A stretch of DNA of 64,000 bases from Kingella oralis (GCF_014054985.1 NZ_CP059569.1:2170001-2234000); one strand, 5' to 3'; shown: positions 34,015 through 42,860, numbered from the stretch's first letter. Numbers and translations: made by a program. Notes: generated by a model not told the origin, from the letters alone.

Positions 34015-35388
34015 ATGAACAAAAAAACCCTGATAGCCGGCGCAGTCGGCATCGCGCTCGTTGGCGCAGTCGGCGGCAACATCGTGGCCGGCAAAAAACT
34101 GGAAAGCGCGTATCACAACAGCTTTAACGTGCAAGACAAACGCTTTAAAGTGAACGTGTCCGAATTCAACATGGGCATGCTATCGGGCAGCGCAAAATGG
34201 ACGGGCGAAATCACCGCCGATTTGTGCCACCCCGAATACCGCCCCGTTTTCCGTAGCGAAGACACCATCACCCGCGGCTTAACGGGCTACACCGTCGTTT
34301 CCAAAATCTACGCCCAAAACCCCGACAGCCCAAAAGAAACCCATCTGTTTGACATCCGCAGCCAAACCACATGGAGCGGCAATATCGACAGCGAAATCAC
34401 CATCCCCGCCAACTCGTTCACCGAAAACAGCGGCACGCTTGCATGGGAACCCATCACCGCCGCGTTCACGCTCAAAAACGGCAAAGACGGCAGGGAAGTG
34501 CACAACCTGAAAATCAACATCCCCGGCATCACGCTCAAAGACCCGAAATTTAACGGCGCCATCAAAAACGCCAGCTACCAAGCCGACCGGCTCACCTTCG
34601 CCATGCTCGCATCAGGCAAAGCCGGCGGCAAAGTGGAATCCGTTACCTTTTCCATGGCAGGCAGCAACCCCTTTGAAATGAGCCTGAACAATTTGGAAAG
34701 CAGCGCCGATGTGGCAATCCAAAACGGCAAACTGGTGTACACCAGCAGCAGCAAATTGGGCGATCTCAGCCTGCAAGGCAATCCGCAGCAACACGTTAAG
34801 CTGGAACAAATCCGCTACAACCTGAGCATGAAAGACCTGGATGCCAAAGCCTTTGAAATTCTGGCTGACTTGTTTAAAGCGCAAAGCCAGCGCTGCGTGC
34901 CTGCTGCCGAAAGCGAAAAAGCCTTCCAAGATTTTCTCAAAGCGCTGTTGCAATCGGGCGGCACGTTTGAATCCAAAGACAACCAAATCGTGCTCAACGG
35001 CAGCAAAGCCACCATGCAATGGGAAAGCAGCTTCCCCGCCAATGTTGTCAGCGAAAAAATGACGGACGAGCAAGCCCAAGAGCTGTTGAAACAGACCAAA
35101 GCCCAAGGCGAAGTGCGCATTGACAAAAAATTCATCCGCGAAGGCTACAAAGCCTTTATGAACATCAGCGGCACGCCTATTGACGATGCCCAACTTGAAC
35201 AAGCCGTGCAGAGTTTTGAAAAAGGCATACTGGAACTCAACAACAGCGAATTCAAAGACGCCGTGCAAGCCAAAGCGGATGGCGGGCAGCTGGTGATTAC
35301 GCTGACCAAAGAAGCCGGCAAACTGCCCGCCTCGCTTGAAAAAACCATGCGCGACAAAGCGCGCACGGCATCTGAGATGGCGCAGTAA
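34015..35388 (+). CDS. YdgA-type protein (DUF945)
   Basis: 457 residues. An N-terminal hydrophobic segment (IAGAVGIALVGAVGGNIVAG) could be a signal anchor. The rest is beta-rich and periplasmic in character, with repeated amphipathic strands and GSLK-free sequence. Start, length and the early GKKLESAYHNSF fit the DUF945/YdgA family, thought to be related to large lipid-handling envelope proteins; function is unknown. AAGGAAACCGCAA precedes the ATG. Confidence 0.75.
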   Translation: MNKKTLIAGAVGIALVGAVGGNIVAGKKLESAYHNSFNVQDKRFKVNVSEFNMGMLSGSAKWTGEITADLCHPEYRPVFRSEDTITRGLTGYTVVSKIYAQNPDSPKETHLFDIRSQTTWSGNIDSEITIPANSFTENSGTLAWEPITAAFTLKNGKDGREVHNLKINIPGITLKDPKFNGAIKNASYQADRLTFAMLASGKAGGKVESVTFSMAGSNPFEMSLNNLESSADVAIQNGKLVYTSSSKLGDLSLQGNPQQHVKLEQIRYNLSMKDLDAKAFEILADLFKAQSQRCVPAAESEKAFQDFLKALLQSGGTFESKDNQIVLNGSKATMQWESSFPANVVSEKMTDEQAQELLKQTKAQGEVRIDKKFIREGYKAFMNISGTPIDDAQLEQAVQSFEKGILELNNSEFKDAVQAKADGGQLVITLTKEAGKLPASLEKTMRDKARTASEMAQ

Positions 35389-35430
35389 GTGATGCCGTAG
35401 CGCGCAAAGCGGGATTTTTTCCTAAATAAA

Positions 35431-35475
35431 AGGCAGCCTGAAAATGAGAATGTTTATTTTCAGGCTGCTTTTTCT
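35431..35475 (+). terminator. inverted DUS pair after the YdgA-type gene
   Basis: GGCAGCCTGAAAAT pairs with ATTTTCAGGCTGC and is followed by TTTTTCT. The remaining gap to 35954 holds further DUS (35492, 35778) and no gene that I can support. Confidence 0.7.
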
Positions 35476-35844
35476 GTTTTCGGCCGGTTGGGGCAGCCTG
35501 AAACGCGGTTTGCCTGAAACGCAGTTTGAGATTGTGGTTGATTTGAAGTTTGTGAATGGGTGGTTGCTTATATCCCCGTGTGGTGGGGCTGATTTGTTAA
35601 TGTAACCAAAATCCAACGGTGGGAAACGGCTCCATCCCAAAACACTTTGGCAGGCTTCTTATACCCTAGGCAAACAAACCCGGCAGCACAACACGGATGC
35701 AGCCGCAAAACCATTTTGCAACAACTCAAAAAAAGCCGTGCCTGCCGCACAATTTGCTACGCCGCCCTAAACCCAAGGCAGCCTGAAACCCGCATGCTTA
35801 AACAATCTTAACCTATCTTAAAAAACAGCTTCAATCTCCCCCAT

Positions 35845-35874
35845 AAAATCGGTTAAAATCCCCACGTTTAAAAG
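35845..35874 (+). promoter_or_regulatory. possible promoter of petABC
   Basis: Around 35830-35860 TTCAAT is about 18 bases from TAAAAT (in GGTTAAAATCCCC), roughly 95 bases before petA. The -35 box is weak, so this is tentative. Confidence 0.3.
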
Positions 35875-35954
35875 CACTTTTTTAACACTCCAAGCGCGAA
35901 AAGCAACATTGCATTACACGTTGCCCACCGCGCCGAAATCTTGGAATAAAAAAA

Positions 35955-36539
35955 ATGGATAATAAAGAAATAAATCAAGGACGCCGCCGCTTTCTATCGC
36001 TTGCCACCGCCGGGGCAGGCGCAGTTGCCGCCGCAGGGGTGGCAACACCACTTGTGGCAAGCTGGTTTCCGTCTGAAAAGGCAAAAGCCGCAGGTGCTGC
36101 TGTTGAAGTGGACATCAGCAAAATTGAATCCGGGCAAATGATTACCGCCGAATGGCGCGGCAAACCGATTTTCGTGTTAAACCGCACCGAACAGCAGGTT
36201 AAAGACTTGCCCTCGTTGGATGGCCAATTAGCCGACCCCAAATCCAATGCCGACCAGCAGCCTGAAAACTGCAAAAACCCCACGCGCTCGCTCAAACCCA
36301 ACCTTTGGGTGGCCGTGGGCATTTGCACGCATTTAGGCTGCTCGCCCACATTCCGCCCCGATGTGGGCGCGGCAGACTTGGGCGGCGGAAGCTGGAAAGG
36401 CGGCTTTTTCTGCCCTTGCCACGGTTCCAAATTTGACCTCGCAGGACGCGTGTATGCAGGCGTTCCCGCGCCCACCAATTTGGTTATCCCGCCATATAAA
36501 TACATCAACGACAACGTCGTTTTGATTGGCGAAAGTTAA
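35955..36539 (+). CDS. petA: Rieske iron-sulfur subunit of cytochrome bc1
   Basis: 194 residues. The N-terminus has a twin-arginine-like signal anchor (RRRFLSLATAGAGAVAAAGV). The 2Fe-2S ligands are in CTHLGCSP and CPCHGSKFDLAGR. It passes electrons from ubiquinol to cytochrome c1 in the inner membrane and is the first gene of petABC. The spacing between the two ligand motifs is longer than in compact forms, with a VGAADLGGGSWKGG insert. Confidence 0.97.
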   Translation: MDNKEINQGRRRFLSLATAGAGAVAAAGVATPLVASWFPSEKAKAAGAAVEVDISKIESGQMITAEWRGKPIFVLNRTEQQVKDLPSLDGQLADPKSNADQQPENCKNPTRSLKPNLWVAVGICTHLGCSPTFRPDVGAADLGGGSWKGGFFCPCHGSKFDLAGRVYAGVPAPTNLVIPPYKYINDNVVLIGES

Positions 36540-36551
36540 TAGGGGTACATC

Positions 36552-37901
36552 ATGTCAAACCAACAAACAAGCAAAACCAAAGCCTTATTAAACTGGGTGG
36601 ACGCGCGTTTTCCATTGACCAAACTTTGGAACGACCACGTCGGGCAATACTACGCACCCAAAAACTTCAATTTCTGGTATTACTTCGGTTCGCTCGCCCT
36701 GCTCGTTTTGGTAATTCAAATCGTCAGCGGCATTTTCCTGACCATGAACTTCAAACCGGACGGCACCACCAACGCCTACAACCTCCCCGTGGCGTTCACC
36801 GCCGTGGAATACATCATGCGCGACGTATCGGGCGGCTGGATTATCCGTTATATGCACTCCACCGGCGCGTCGTTCTTCTTTATCGTGGTGTATCTGCATA
36901 TGTTCCGCGGGCTGATTTACGGCTCATACAAAAAACCGCGCGAATTGGTGTGGATATTCGGCTCGCTCATCTTCCTCGCCTTGATGGCGGAAGCCTTTAT
37001 GGGCTACTTGCTGCCTTGGGGGCAAATGTCGTTTTGGGGCGCGCAAGTGATTATTAACTTGTTTAGCGCGATTCCCGTGATTGGTCCGGATTTGTCCACC
37101 TGGATTCGCGGCGACTTCAACGTATCTGATGCCACGCTTAACCGCTTCTTTGCGCTGCACGTGATTGCCGTACCTTTGGTATTGCTCGGCTTGGTAGTTG
37201 CCCACTTAATCGCCCTGCACGAAGTCGGCTCAAACAACCCCGATGGCGTAGAAATCAAAAAACTGAAAGATGAAAACGGCATCCCGCTCGACGGCATCCC
37301 GTTCCATCCTTACTACACCGTGAAAGACATCTTGGGCGTTGCCGTGTTCCTTATCGTGTTCTGCTCCGTGTTGTTCTTTGCGCCTGAAGGCGGCGGCTAC
37401 TTCTTAGAAGCGCCGAACTTTGACCCGGCCAACCCGATGGTAACGCCCGCGCACATCGCGCCCGTGTGGTATTTCACGCCGTTCTACGCCATTTTGCGCG
37501 CCATTCCTTCGTTTGCCGGCACGCAAGTTTGGGGCGTAATCGGCATGGGTGGTGCGGTGATTTTGATTGCGCTGCTGCCTTGGCTTGACCGTGGCGAAGT
37601 GAAATCCGTTCGCTATCGCGGTCCGATTTTCAAAACCGCACTGGTGTTGTTTATCATCGCCTTTATCGGCTTGGGCATTTTGGGGGCGCAAGTGGCAACC
37701 GACACGCGCACCCTGCTCGCCCGCATTTTCTCTATCGTTTACTTCGCATTCTTCTTGGGCATGCCGTTCTACACCAAGCTGGACAAAAACAAACCTGTTC
37801 CGGAACGTGTAACCATGAGCACGACGAAGCAAAAAATCATGTTCTTCGTTTACGTCGGCATCACATTGGTGTGCGCGTATCTGTTTGCAACTAACGTTTA
37901 A
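36552..37901 (+). CDS. petB: cytochrome b of the bc1 complex
   Basis: 449 residues with about nine membrane helices. Heme-binding histidines appear in RYMHSTGASFFFIVVYLHMF and FALHVIAVPLVLLGLVVAHL. The quinol site PEW-type motif occurs as PVWYFTPFYAILRAIP (PVWY). GGGGTACATC precedes the ATG, 12 bases after petA. It carries the quinol oxidation and reduction sites. Confidence 0.97.
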   Translation: MSNQQTSKTKALLNWVDARFPLTKLWNDHVGQYYAPKNFNFWYYFGSLALLVLVIQIVSGIFLTMNFKPDGTTNAYNLPVAFTAVEYIMRDVSGGWIIRYMHSTGASFFFIVVYLHMFRGLIYGSYKKPRELVWIFGSLIFLALMAEAFMGYLLPWGQMSFWGAQVIINLFSAIPVIGPDLSTWIRGDFNVSDATLNRFFALHVIAVPLVLLGLVVAHLIALHEVGSNNPDGVEIKKLKDENGIPLDGIPFHPYYTVKDILGVAVFLIVFCSVLFFAPEGGGYFLEAPNFDPANPMVTPAHIAPVWYFTPFYAILRAIPSFAGTQVWGVIGMGGAVILIALLPWLDRGEVKSVRYRGPIFKTALVLFIIAFIGLGILGAQVATDTRTLLARIFSIVYFAFFLGMPFYTKLDKNKPVPERVTMSTTKQKIMFFVYVGITLVCAYLFATNV

Positions 37902-37913
37902 AGGGCAGAGAAA

Positions 37914-38696
37914 ATGAAATCTACATTCAAAAAAACTTTGGCTGCCCTGTTGTTGGCAGCACCCATTATGGCTGGCGCATCGGGCGGCGGGCATTATCCC
38001 CACGTTGAGCTTGACCCGCGCGATCAAGTGAGCTTGCAACGCGGCGCACAAATTTTTGTGAACAACTGTCTCTCTTGCCACTCTGCGGCTGCCATGCGTT
38101 TTAACCGCTTGAAAGACATCGGTTTGACCGAAGACCAAATCAAAGCCAATCTGATGTTTACCACCGATAAAGTGGGCGATGTGATGCATGCGCACATGAA
38201 ACCTGAGGATGCGAAAAAATGGTTTGGCACCGTGCCGCCTGATTTGACGCTGATTGCGCGCTCGCGCGGCAACGACTACATCTACGCCTATCTGCGCGGC
38301 TTCTACAAAGACCCGACGCGCCCAACGGGCTGGAACAACACGGTGCTGCCCAACGCCGCGATGCCGCACGTTTTGGCTGCCGAGCAAGGCATCCAAGCGG
38401 TGAAACTGGATGCCAAGGGGCAGCCGGTGATGAAAAAAGACGCGCACGGCAAGCTGGTGCCTGATTTGCAGTGGGAAAGCGCAGGCAAGCTCACGCGGTT
38501 CAGCAAAGACGGTAAGTTTATTGAAACCGACTACAACAACTATGCCCGTGATTTGACCAACTTTATGGCGTATATGGCGGAGCCTGCCCAAGTGCAGCGC
38601 AAACAAATCGGCTATATCGTGCTGATGTTCTTGCTGGCGGTGCTGTTGCCGTTGTCGTATTTCTTGAAGAAAGAATATTGGAAAGACGTGCATTAA
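37914..38696 (+). CDS. petC: cytochrome c1
   Basis: 260 residues with a signal peptide (TLAALLLAAPIMAGASGGG), a heme c motif CLSCH and a C-terminal membrane anchor (IGYIVLMFLLAVLLPLSYFL). The methionine ligand is likely in the region PNAAMPHVL. It is last in petABC and followed by a DUS-pair terminator. Confidence 0.97.
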   Translation: MKSTFKKTLAALLLAAPIMAGASGGGHYPHVELDPRDQVSLQRGAQIFVNNCLSCHSAAAMRFNRLKDIGLTEDQIKANLMFTTDKVGDVMHAHMKPEDAKKWFGTVPPDLTLIARSRGNDYIYAYLRGFYKDPTRPTGWNNTVLPNAAMPHVLAAEQGIQAVKLDAKGQPVMKKDAHGKLVPDLQWESAGKLTRFSKDGKFIETDYNNYARDLTNFMAYMAEPAQVQRKQIGYIVLMFLLAVLLPLSYFLKKEYWKDVH

Positions 38697-38719
38697 CATT
38701 GCGCCGATAGACCATAGAT

Positions 38720-38764
38720 AGGCAGCCTGAAAACGGGGTTTCTCGTTTTCAGGCTGCCTTTTTG
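38720..38764 (+). terminator. terminator of petABC (inverted DUS pair)
   Basis: AGGCAGCCTGAAAAC pairs with GTTTTCAGGCTGCCT and is followed by TTTTTGG. The gap up to 39097 carries further DUS singles and the pair at 39043-39083, and no supported gene. Confidence 0.75.
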
Positions 38765-39042
38765 GTTTTTGGGCGTGGCGCGTGGGTGTGGTTTCAGGCT
38801 GCTATGGTTGGGTTGCGGCAGCCTGAAACACAGTTTAATGCAGCTAAAAATACGTTGGCGGCTGTGCTTCGATAAACCTTCGTGATGCGTTTACCTTTGC
38901 GCCTTATCGCGGCGCGGGCGCAAAGGTTGGGCAGCCTGAAAACGGTTGCTCGCGCTGGCTACGGCTTGCTTGCAAGCCGTGTACGGGCGAAAGGGATTTT
39001 CAGGCTGCCTGAATGTGGGCGGGCATGGGGATGGATGGAAAT

Positions 39043-39083
39043 AGGCAGCCTGAAAAAGGAGTTTCTCCGTTTTCAGGCTGCCT
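39043..39083 (-). terminator. inverted DUS pair after the histidine kinase gene
   Basis: AGGCAGCCTGAAAA pairs with TTTTCAGGCTGCCT 15 bases beyond the kinase stop. Confidence 0.65.
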
Positions 39084-39097
39084 TTTGTTGCATGGGC

Positions 39098-40054
39098 TTA
39101 GGGGCATTCGTGGGCAAAGATAAGGCTGGCGCGCACGCCGTGGCTTTGGTTTTGCAACGCCAGCCTGCCGCCGTGCAGACGCATGATTTCGGCAACGAAG
39201 CTCAGCCCCAAGCCGCTGCTGCGCCTGCCGTTGGCGCGGGGGAGCGAGTAGAAGCGTTGCGGGATTTTGGCGAGGGCGTAGTCGGGGATGGGGTCGCCTT
39301 GGTTGTCGATGTGCAGTGCGGTGGCGGTAAGGCTGATGCGGATGGTGGTGTGCGGGGCGGCGAAGTCTAGGGCGTTGGCGAGCAGGTTGTGGATGGCTTG
39401 GCGCAGGAGGATGGGGTCGCCTTGCAGAACAGGTTGGGCGATGGCGTTGAATTGTAGCGCGAGGTGTTTGGCTTGGGCGGCGGGCTGGTGCTCTTGGATG
39501 GCTTGTTGGCACAGAGAGGCGAGCGGCACGGGTTGGATGGCGGCAAGCTGGTCGCTGTTTTCCAGTCGAGCGAGTTCTAATAACTTGGCGATGAGCTGTT
39601 GCTGGTTTTGGGTGTTGCGGATGATGCGGGCAACCAGTTGGTGTTGCTCGAGGGTGAGCGGGCTGTCTTGCAGCAGTTCCAGCGCGGCGGCTTGGGCGGT
39701 GAGCGGGGTTTTGAGTTCGTGGGTGAGCCCGAGGATGTAGTCTTCTATGTGTTGTCGGTGGTTGAGTTCTTGGCGCAGGTGGGCGATGGCGTGGACTAGT
39801 CGGTAGAGATAGCTGTCGCCGAATTGGGGCTGGATGGCGGTGCGGTTGGCTGCCATGGCTTCGGCGTAGCGGCGGATGCGGTTGATGCTGCGGGCGAGCC
39901 AGTAGGCAAGGCTGACCAGCAGAACGAGGGTGGCGGCGATGTGGGCTTGGATATGGGGGCTTTGGTTGAGCCATGCGTGGGCGGTGAGCAGGGTGCTGAT
40001 ACCCAGCAGGATGAAAAACAGGCGCAGGCTGATGTTTTTGAAATATTTGCTCAT
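39098..40054 (-). CDS. creC: CreC-like sensor histidine kinase
   Basis: 318 residues from the ATG at 40054, which overlaps the response regulator stop (ATGA). Two membrane helices (LFFILLGISTLLTAHAW and IAATLVLLVSLAYWLA) lie close together, leaving only a few periplasmic residues. The kinase core has the H box LTHELKTPLTAQAA, an N-box region (AIHNLLANALDFA) and a G box (RRSSGLGLSFVAEIM). E. coli CreC has a larger external sensor, so this version may sense within the membrane. Pairing with a CreB-like regulator and divergent creD supports the name. Confidence 0.8.
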   Translation of the reverse strand: MSKYFKNISLRLFFILLGISTLLTAHAWLNQSPHIQAHIAATLVLLVSLAYWLARSINRIRRYAEAMAANRTAIQPQFGDSYLYRLVHAIAHLRQELNHRQHIEDYILGLTHELKTPLTAQAAALELLQDSPLTLEQHQLVARIIRNTQNQQQLIAKLLELARLENSDQLAAIQPVPLASLCQQAIQEHQPAAQAKHLALQFNAIAQPVLQGDPILLRQAIHNLLANALDFAAPHTTIRISLTATALHIDNQGDPIPDYALAKIPQRFYSLPRANGRRSSGLGLSFVAEIMRLHGGRLALQNQSHGVRASLIFAHECP

Positions 40055-40758
40055 TGGAAGCTGTATCCGATGCCGTGGTGGGTGTGTATGCAGGCGGGGT
40101 CTATTTGGGCGTTGCGCAGTTTTTGGCGCAGGGCGCGGATGTGGGTGTTGATGGTGTGGGGGTCGGAGGGGTGGTTGCTGCCAAACATGGCGGTGAGCAG
40201 TTCTTCGCGGGTGTACACGCGCTGGGGGTGGGCGATGAGGGTGCGCAGTAGGCGGTATTCGCCGAGGGTGAGGGGGAGGGCTTGCCCTTGGTGGCGGATG
40301 CAGTGGGCTTGGGTGTCGTCTTGCCATTGTTGCCATTGGGCTTGTGGTGGATTGGGGTTGGGCTCGTTTTGGCTGCACTCGTTTTCAGGCTGCCTTTGGG
40401 TGCGGCGCAGCAGGGCTTTGATGCGGGCGTTGAGTTCGCGCGGGCTGAACGGTTTGCCGATGTAGTCGTCTGCGCCGAGTTCCAGCCCGAGGATGCGGTC
40501 GGTTTCTTCGTCTTGGGCGGTGAGCATGATAACGGGCAGGCTGGGATGTTGGTGGCGCAGGGTTTTGAGGTAGTCAAAGCCGTTGATGTCGGGCAAGCCT
40601 ACGTCTAGCAGCAGTAGGTCGTAGGCTTCGCGGGCGAGATGCTGGCCGGCGGCTTGGGCGGTGGGGGCGATTTGGCTGGTGTGGCAGTCGCGCTTGAGGG
40701 CGATGGCGATGATTTCGGCGATTTCGGCTTCGTCTTCTAGGATAAGGATGTGGGGCAT
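40051..40758 (-). CDS. creB: CreB-like response regulator (OmpR family)
   Basis: 235 residues. The receiver domain has the acidic pair LILEDEAEI, phospho-acceptor LLLDVGLPDINGFDY, and GADDYIGKPFSPREL. A linker of about 25 residues (RQPENECSQNEPNPNPPQ) is partly DUS-encoded. The winged-helix DNA-binding domain is LTLGEYRLLRTLIAHPQRVY to INTHIRALRQKLR and HHGIGYSF. The DVGLPDI and GMGYS-type motifs resemble CreB, which activates creD by binding TTCAC repeats spaced by six bases. Confidence 0.8.
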   Translation of the reverse strand: MPHILILEDEAEIAEIIAIALKRDCHTSQIAPTAQAAGQHLAREAYDLLLLDVGLPDINGFDYLKTLRHQHPSLPVIMLTAQDEETDRILGLELGADDYIGKPFSPRELNARIKALLRRTQRQPENECSQNEPNPNPPQAQWQQWQDDTQAHCIRHQGQALPLTLGEYRLLRTLIAHPQRVYTREELLTAMFGSNHPSDPHTINTHIRALRQKLRNAQIDPACIHTHHGIGYSFQ

Positions 40759-40861
40759 GGCGGTTGGGGGATGGAGTGGAACGGGGGGATTCAGGCTAAA
40801 ACCTTTGCGGGGTTTCTGAGGCAGCCTGAAATCTAGAATGGCGGGGTGAGGGCTTGTCGTT

Positions 40862-40930
40862 AAATGGCGGATTTAATCAAACTTTATTGGTTGCCAAGAT
40901 GTCGGCAAGCCGCCGACGCTGCATTGGTTG
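40862..40930. repeat. palindromic intergenic repeat, copy B (partial)
   Basis: The right half (GGTTGCCAAGATGTCGGCAA, then GCCGCCGACGCTGCATTGGTT) matches copy A; the left end is degraded to ATGGCGGATTTAATCAAAC. It lies in the 368-base gap between creB and creD. Confidence 0.6.
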
Positions 40931-41008
40931 CGGATTTGGCTTTGCAATGGTTTTCAGGCTGCCTATTATGATGCGTGCAACGCGGGAATTTTATCTCACA
41001 ACGCAATC

Positions 41009-41046
41009 TTCATAAATTCTTGATAACTTGTTCACAAGATTTTGAT
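41009..41046 (+). promoter_or_regulatory. operator-like pentamer array before creD
   Basis: Four related pentamers start exactly 11 bases apart: TTCAT (41009), TTGAT (41020), TTCAC (41031), TTGAT (41042), each separated by six bases. The known Cre tag is TTCAC-N6-TTCAC. A CATAAT -10 box lies at 41057-41062, so the last two repeats fall around the -35 region, as expected for activation by an OmpR-type regulator. Direct reading of the array is certain; binding by the neighbouring CreB is inferred. Confidence 0.6.
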
Positions 41047-41126
41047 GTTGGTTTTGCATAATGGCCGGGTGTTCAATTAAGGCAGCCTGAAATGACGATT
41101 ACGGGCTGCGGTATCGGAGTTTGATG

Positions 41127-41744
41127 ATGGCAAATAAGCTATGGAGCATTTTGGGCTTGTGCGTGGTGTTTTCTATTGTGCTGATGTTTATTCACAGCTT
41201 GGCGGTGCAGCGGGATTATTATCATTCGAGCGCGCTGCTGGGTTCGCTGGATTATCAGATGATTATCCGCAGCATGAAATATGGGATGGTGTTGGTGATT
41301 ATGGTGTTTAGCGCGTTCTTTTTGAGCGAGGTGTTGCAGGATTGGCGCATTCATCCGATGCAGTATTTGCTAGTGGGCTCGGCGTTGTCGATGTTTTATT
41401 TGCTGCTGTTGTCGTTTGCGGAGCATATCGGCTTTGTGGCGGCTTATGTGTTGGGCGCGGCGGCGTGCATCGGCTTGCTGTGGTGGTATTTGCAGTTTGT
41501 GCTGGCGAATTGGCAGGGGGTTAATTTGATGGTGGGTTTGCTGTGTTTGGCGTATGGCACGATGTTTGTGCTGCTGCGGATGCAGGAATATAACTTGCTG
41601 GTGGGCTCTTGCCTGCTGTTTGCCACGCTGTTTGCGGTGATGTATTGCACGCGCCATGTGGATTGGTATGCGCTAGGGGAAAAGAAGGAGCGCGAAGTGA
41701 ACGCCACGAAGCGGTTTCGTGCGGGGCGCGGGATGATTGATTGA
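41127..41744 (+). CDS. creD: CreD-like membrane protein, C-terminal half only
   Basis: 205 residues from the second ATG (41127), seven bases after GGAG. About six membrane helices, with MKYGMVLVIMVFSAFFLSEV, HPMQYLLVGSALSMFYLLLL, SFAEHIGFVAAYVLGAAACI, MFVLLRMQEYNLLVGSCLLF and TRHVDWYALGEKKE. These match the C-terminal half of E. coli CreD, which is about 450 residues; the large N-terminal part is absent and not encoded upstream. CreD affects envelope integrity and beta-lactam response. Either the short form is functional or the gene is a relic; the intact start and operator argue for the former. Confidence 0.75.
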   Translation: MANKLWSILGLCVVFSIVLMFIHSLAVQRDYYHSSALLGSLDYQMIIRSMKYGMVLVIMVFSAFFLSEVLQDWRIHPMQYLLVGSALSMFYLLLLSFAEHIGFVAAYVLGAAACIGLLWWYLQFVLANWQGVNLMVGLLCLAYGTMFVLLRMQEYNLLVGSCLLFATLFAVMYCTRHVDWYALGEKKEREVNATKRFRAGRGMID

Positions 41745-41753
41745 ACGGATGAA

Positions 41754-41792
41754 AGGCAGCCTGCGTAGCAAAGCGGAGTTGCGAAGCTAAAA
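41754..41792. repeat. TGCGTAGCGAAGC-type repeat, first copy
   Basis: AGGCAGCCTGCGTAGCAAAG then CGGAGTTGCGAAGCTAAAA. Near-identical sequence lies at 42783-42821 and, reversed, at 48151-48176; a diverged copy is at 52522-52553. It begins with a DUS variant (GGCAGCCTGC). Confidence 0.7.
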
Positions 41793-41898
41793 CGGGAAAT
41801 CGTTTTCAACCTTCGCTGCGCTGCGGTATACCCCTTTATACCCAAATCAAAGATTTGGACAAAGGGGTAAGTCTGCCTTTGACTTATGGCTAACGGGA

Positions 41899-42105
41899 TT
41901 ACAGCCGAATGCCGGCTTTGCGGGCGTTGATGCAGTTGGCAATTTTGCCTTCGGTTGCCATGTCTTGCCCCGAATAATAATGGGCGCAATCTTGGCGAAT
42001 TTTTTCTAGCTGCGCACGATAGGCGGGGCTGGCACTGATGTCGGCTGTGCTGGTGCAGGCGGCAAGCAGCAGGCTGCCGGTTGCCATCAATAAAATGTTT
42101 TTCAT
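41899..42105 (-). CDS. small lipoprotein, unknown
   Basis: 68 residues. A lipoprotein signal (MKNILLMATGSLLLAAC) puts the lipidated Cys at residue 17. The rest is a short helical domain (YRAQLEKIRQDCAHYYSGQD) with two more Cys. The ATG is two bases after the stop of the upstream gene, whose end supplies the AAGGAA ribosome site, so the two are translationally coupled. Confidence 0.75.
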   Translation of the reverse strand: MKNILLMATGSLLLAACTSTADISASPAYRAQLEKIRQDCAHYYSGQDMATEGKIANCINARKAGIRL

Positions 42106-42107
42106 GC

Positions 42108-42710
42108 TTATTCCTTGTTTTGGGCGGGCGGGTTGGTTAAATCGTCTTGGGTTTGCGCGATGATTTGGGCAAGGTTGGCATCGTTTTGGGCGAGCGCGTT
42201 AAGCTCTTTGCCGTAGCCATCGGCAACCAAGCAGCGGATATTGGCTTCATACACCAATTCTCGGGCGGCCAAATCGATTTTCGGGTTTTGCGCGGTTTGG
42301 TCGCGACAGGCGGAATAAGCGTTATCCAGCGCTTTTAACCGCGCCTGCTGCTTTTCCCAGCCCAGACGGGCTTTTAATTCTGCGGTGTTGCGTTGCAAAC
42401 AAGCCTCTTCGCCTTCCAACGGGCGGCATTGCAGTTGGATGTTGGCGGCGGGCGGCAGATTGGCTTGCGCCAAATCGTTGGCGGCGGCGGCAATGCTGTC
42501 GGGGTTGTTTTGAATCATGCTGCCCACCATGCTCATGCCGTTTTGCAGGCTGTGCTCATATTGCCCCGCCAGAAATTTGGTCAGCACCTGCTGCCCGGGG
42601 CGTATCACCAGCTGGTCCACGGCCACTTGGTAAACGGTGGTGCCGGCAATGGCGGTGCATAGCCCGCCGATGGTGGCGATGATGCCTTTTTTTCTGCTGC
42701 TTTCGCTCAT
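42108..42710 (-). CDS. membrane-anchored periplasmic protein, unknown
   Basis: 200 residues from the ATG at 42710, which has AAAGGAAA upstream; a longer frame would begin inside a DUS. One N-terminal membrane helix (IIATIGGLCTAIAGTTVYQV) is followed by a helical domain with four Cys (around CRPLEGEEACL, SACRDQT and IRCLVADGYG), likely forming disulfides outside the cytoplasm. Coupled with the small lipoprotein. I do not recognise the family. Confidence 0.65.
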   Translation of the reverse strand: MSESSRKKGIIATIGGLCTAIAGTTVYQVAVDQLVIRPGQQVLTKFLAGQYEHSLQNGMSMVGSMIQNNPDSIAAAANDLAQANLPPAANIQLQCRPLEGEEACLQRNTAELKARLGWEKQQARLKALDNAYSACRDQTAQNPKIDLAARELVYEANIRCLVADGYGKELNALAQNDANLAQIIAQTQDDLTNPPAQNKE

Positions 42711-42782
42711 GGGGTTTCCTTTGAGTGTTTTCAGGCTGCCTAACGGGAAAGGGCGAGCAACCTGCATTCCAATTCAATCAAT

Positions 42783-42850
42783 AGGCAGCCTGCGTAGCGA
42801 AGCGGAGTTGCGAAGCTAAAAACAGAATCCATCCGTTTTCAGGCTGCCTC
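42783..42850. repeat. TGCGTAGCGAAGC-type repeat, second copy, with closing DUS
   Basis: AGGCAGCCTGCGTAGCGAAG, CGGAGTTGCGAAGCTAAAA and, at 42836-42849, TTTTCAGGCTGCC. It lies between ffh and the membrane protein gene and could fold as a terminator through its DUS ends. Confidence 0.65.
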
Positions 42851-42860
42851 AATGCCTTGC

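Noticed and set aside
37404..38699. 431-codon open frame antisense to petB and petC
   Set aside because: His- and Arg-rich shadow of two clearly real genes with conserved heme motifs.
38882..39370. 162-codon plus-strand frame before the histidine kinase
   Set aside because: Crosses several DUS and then runs antisense to the kinase; no ribosome site or known domain.
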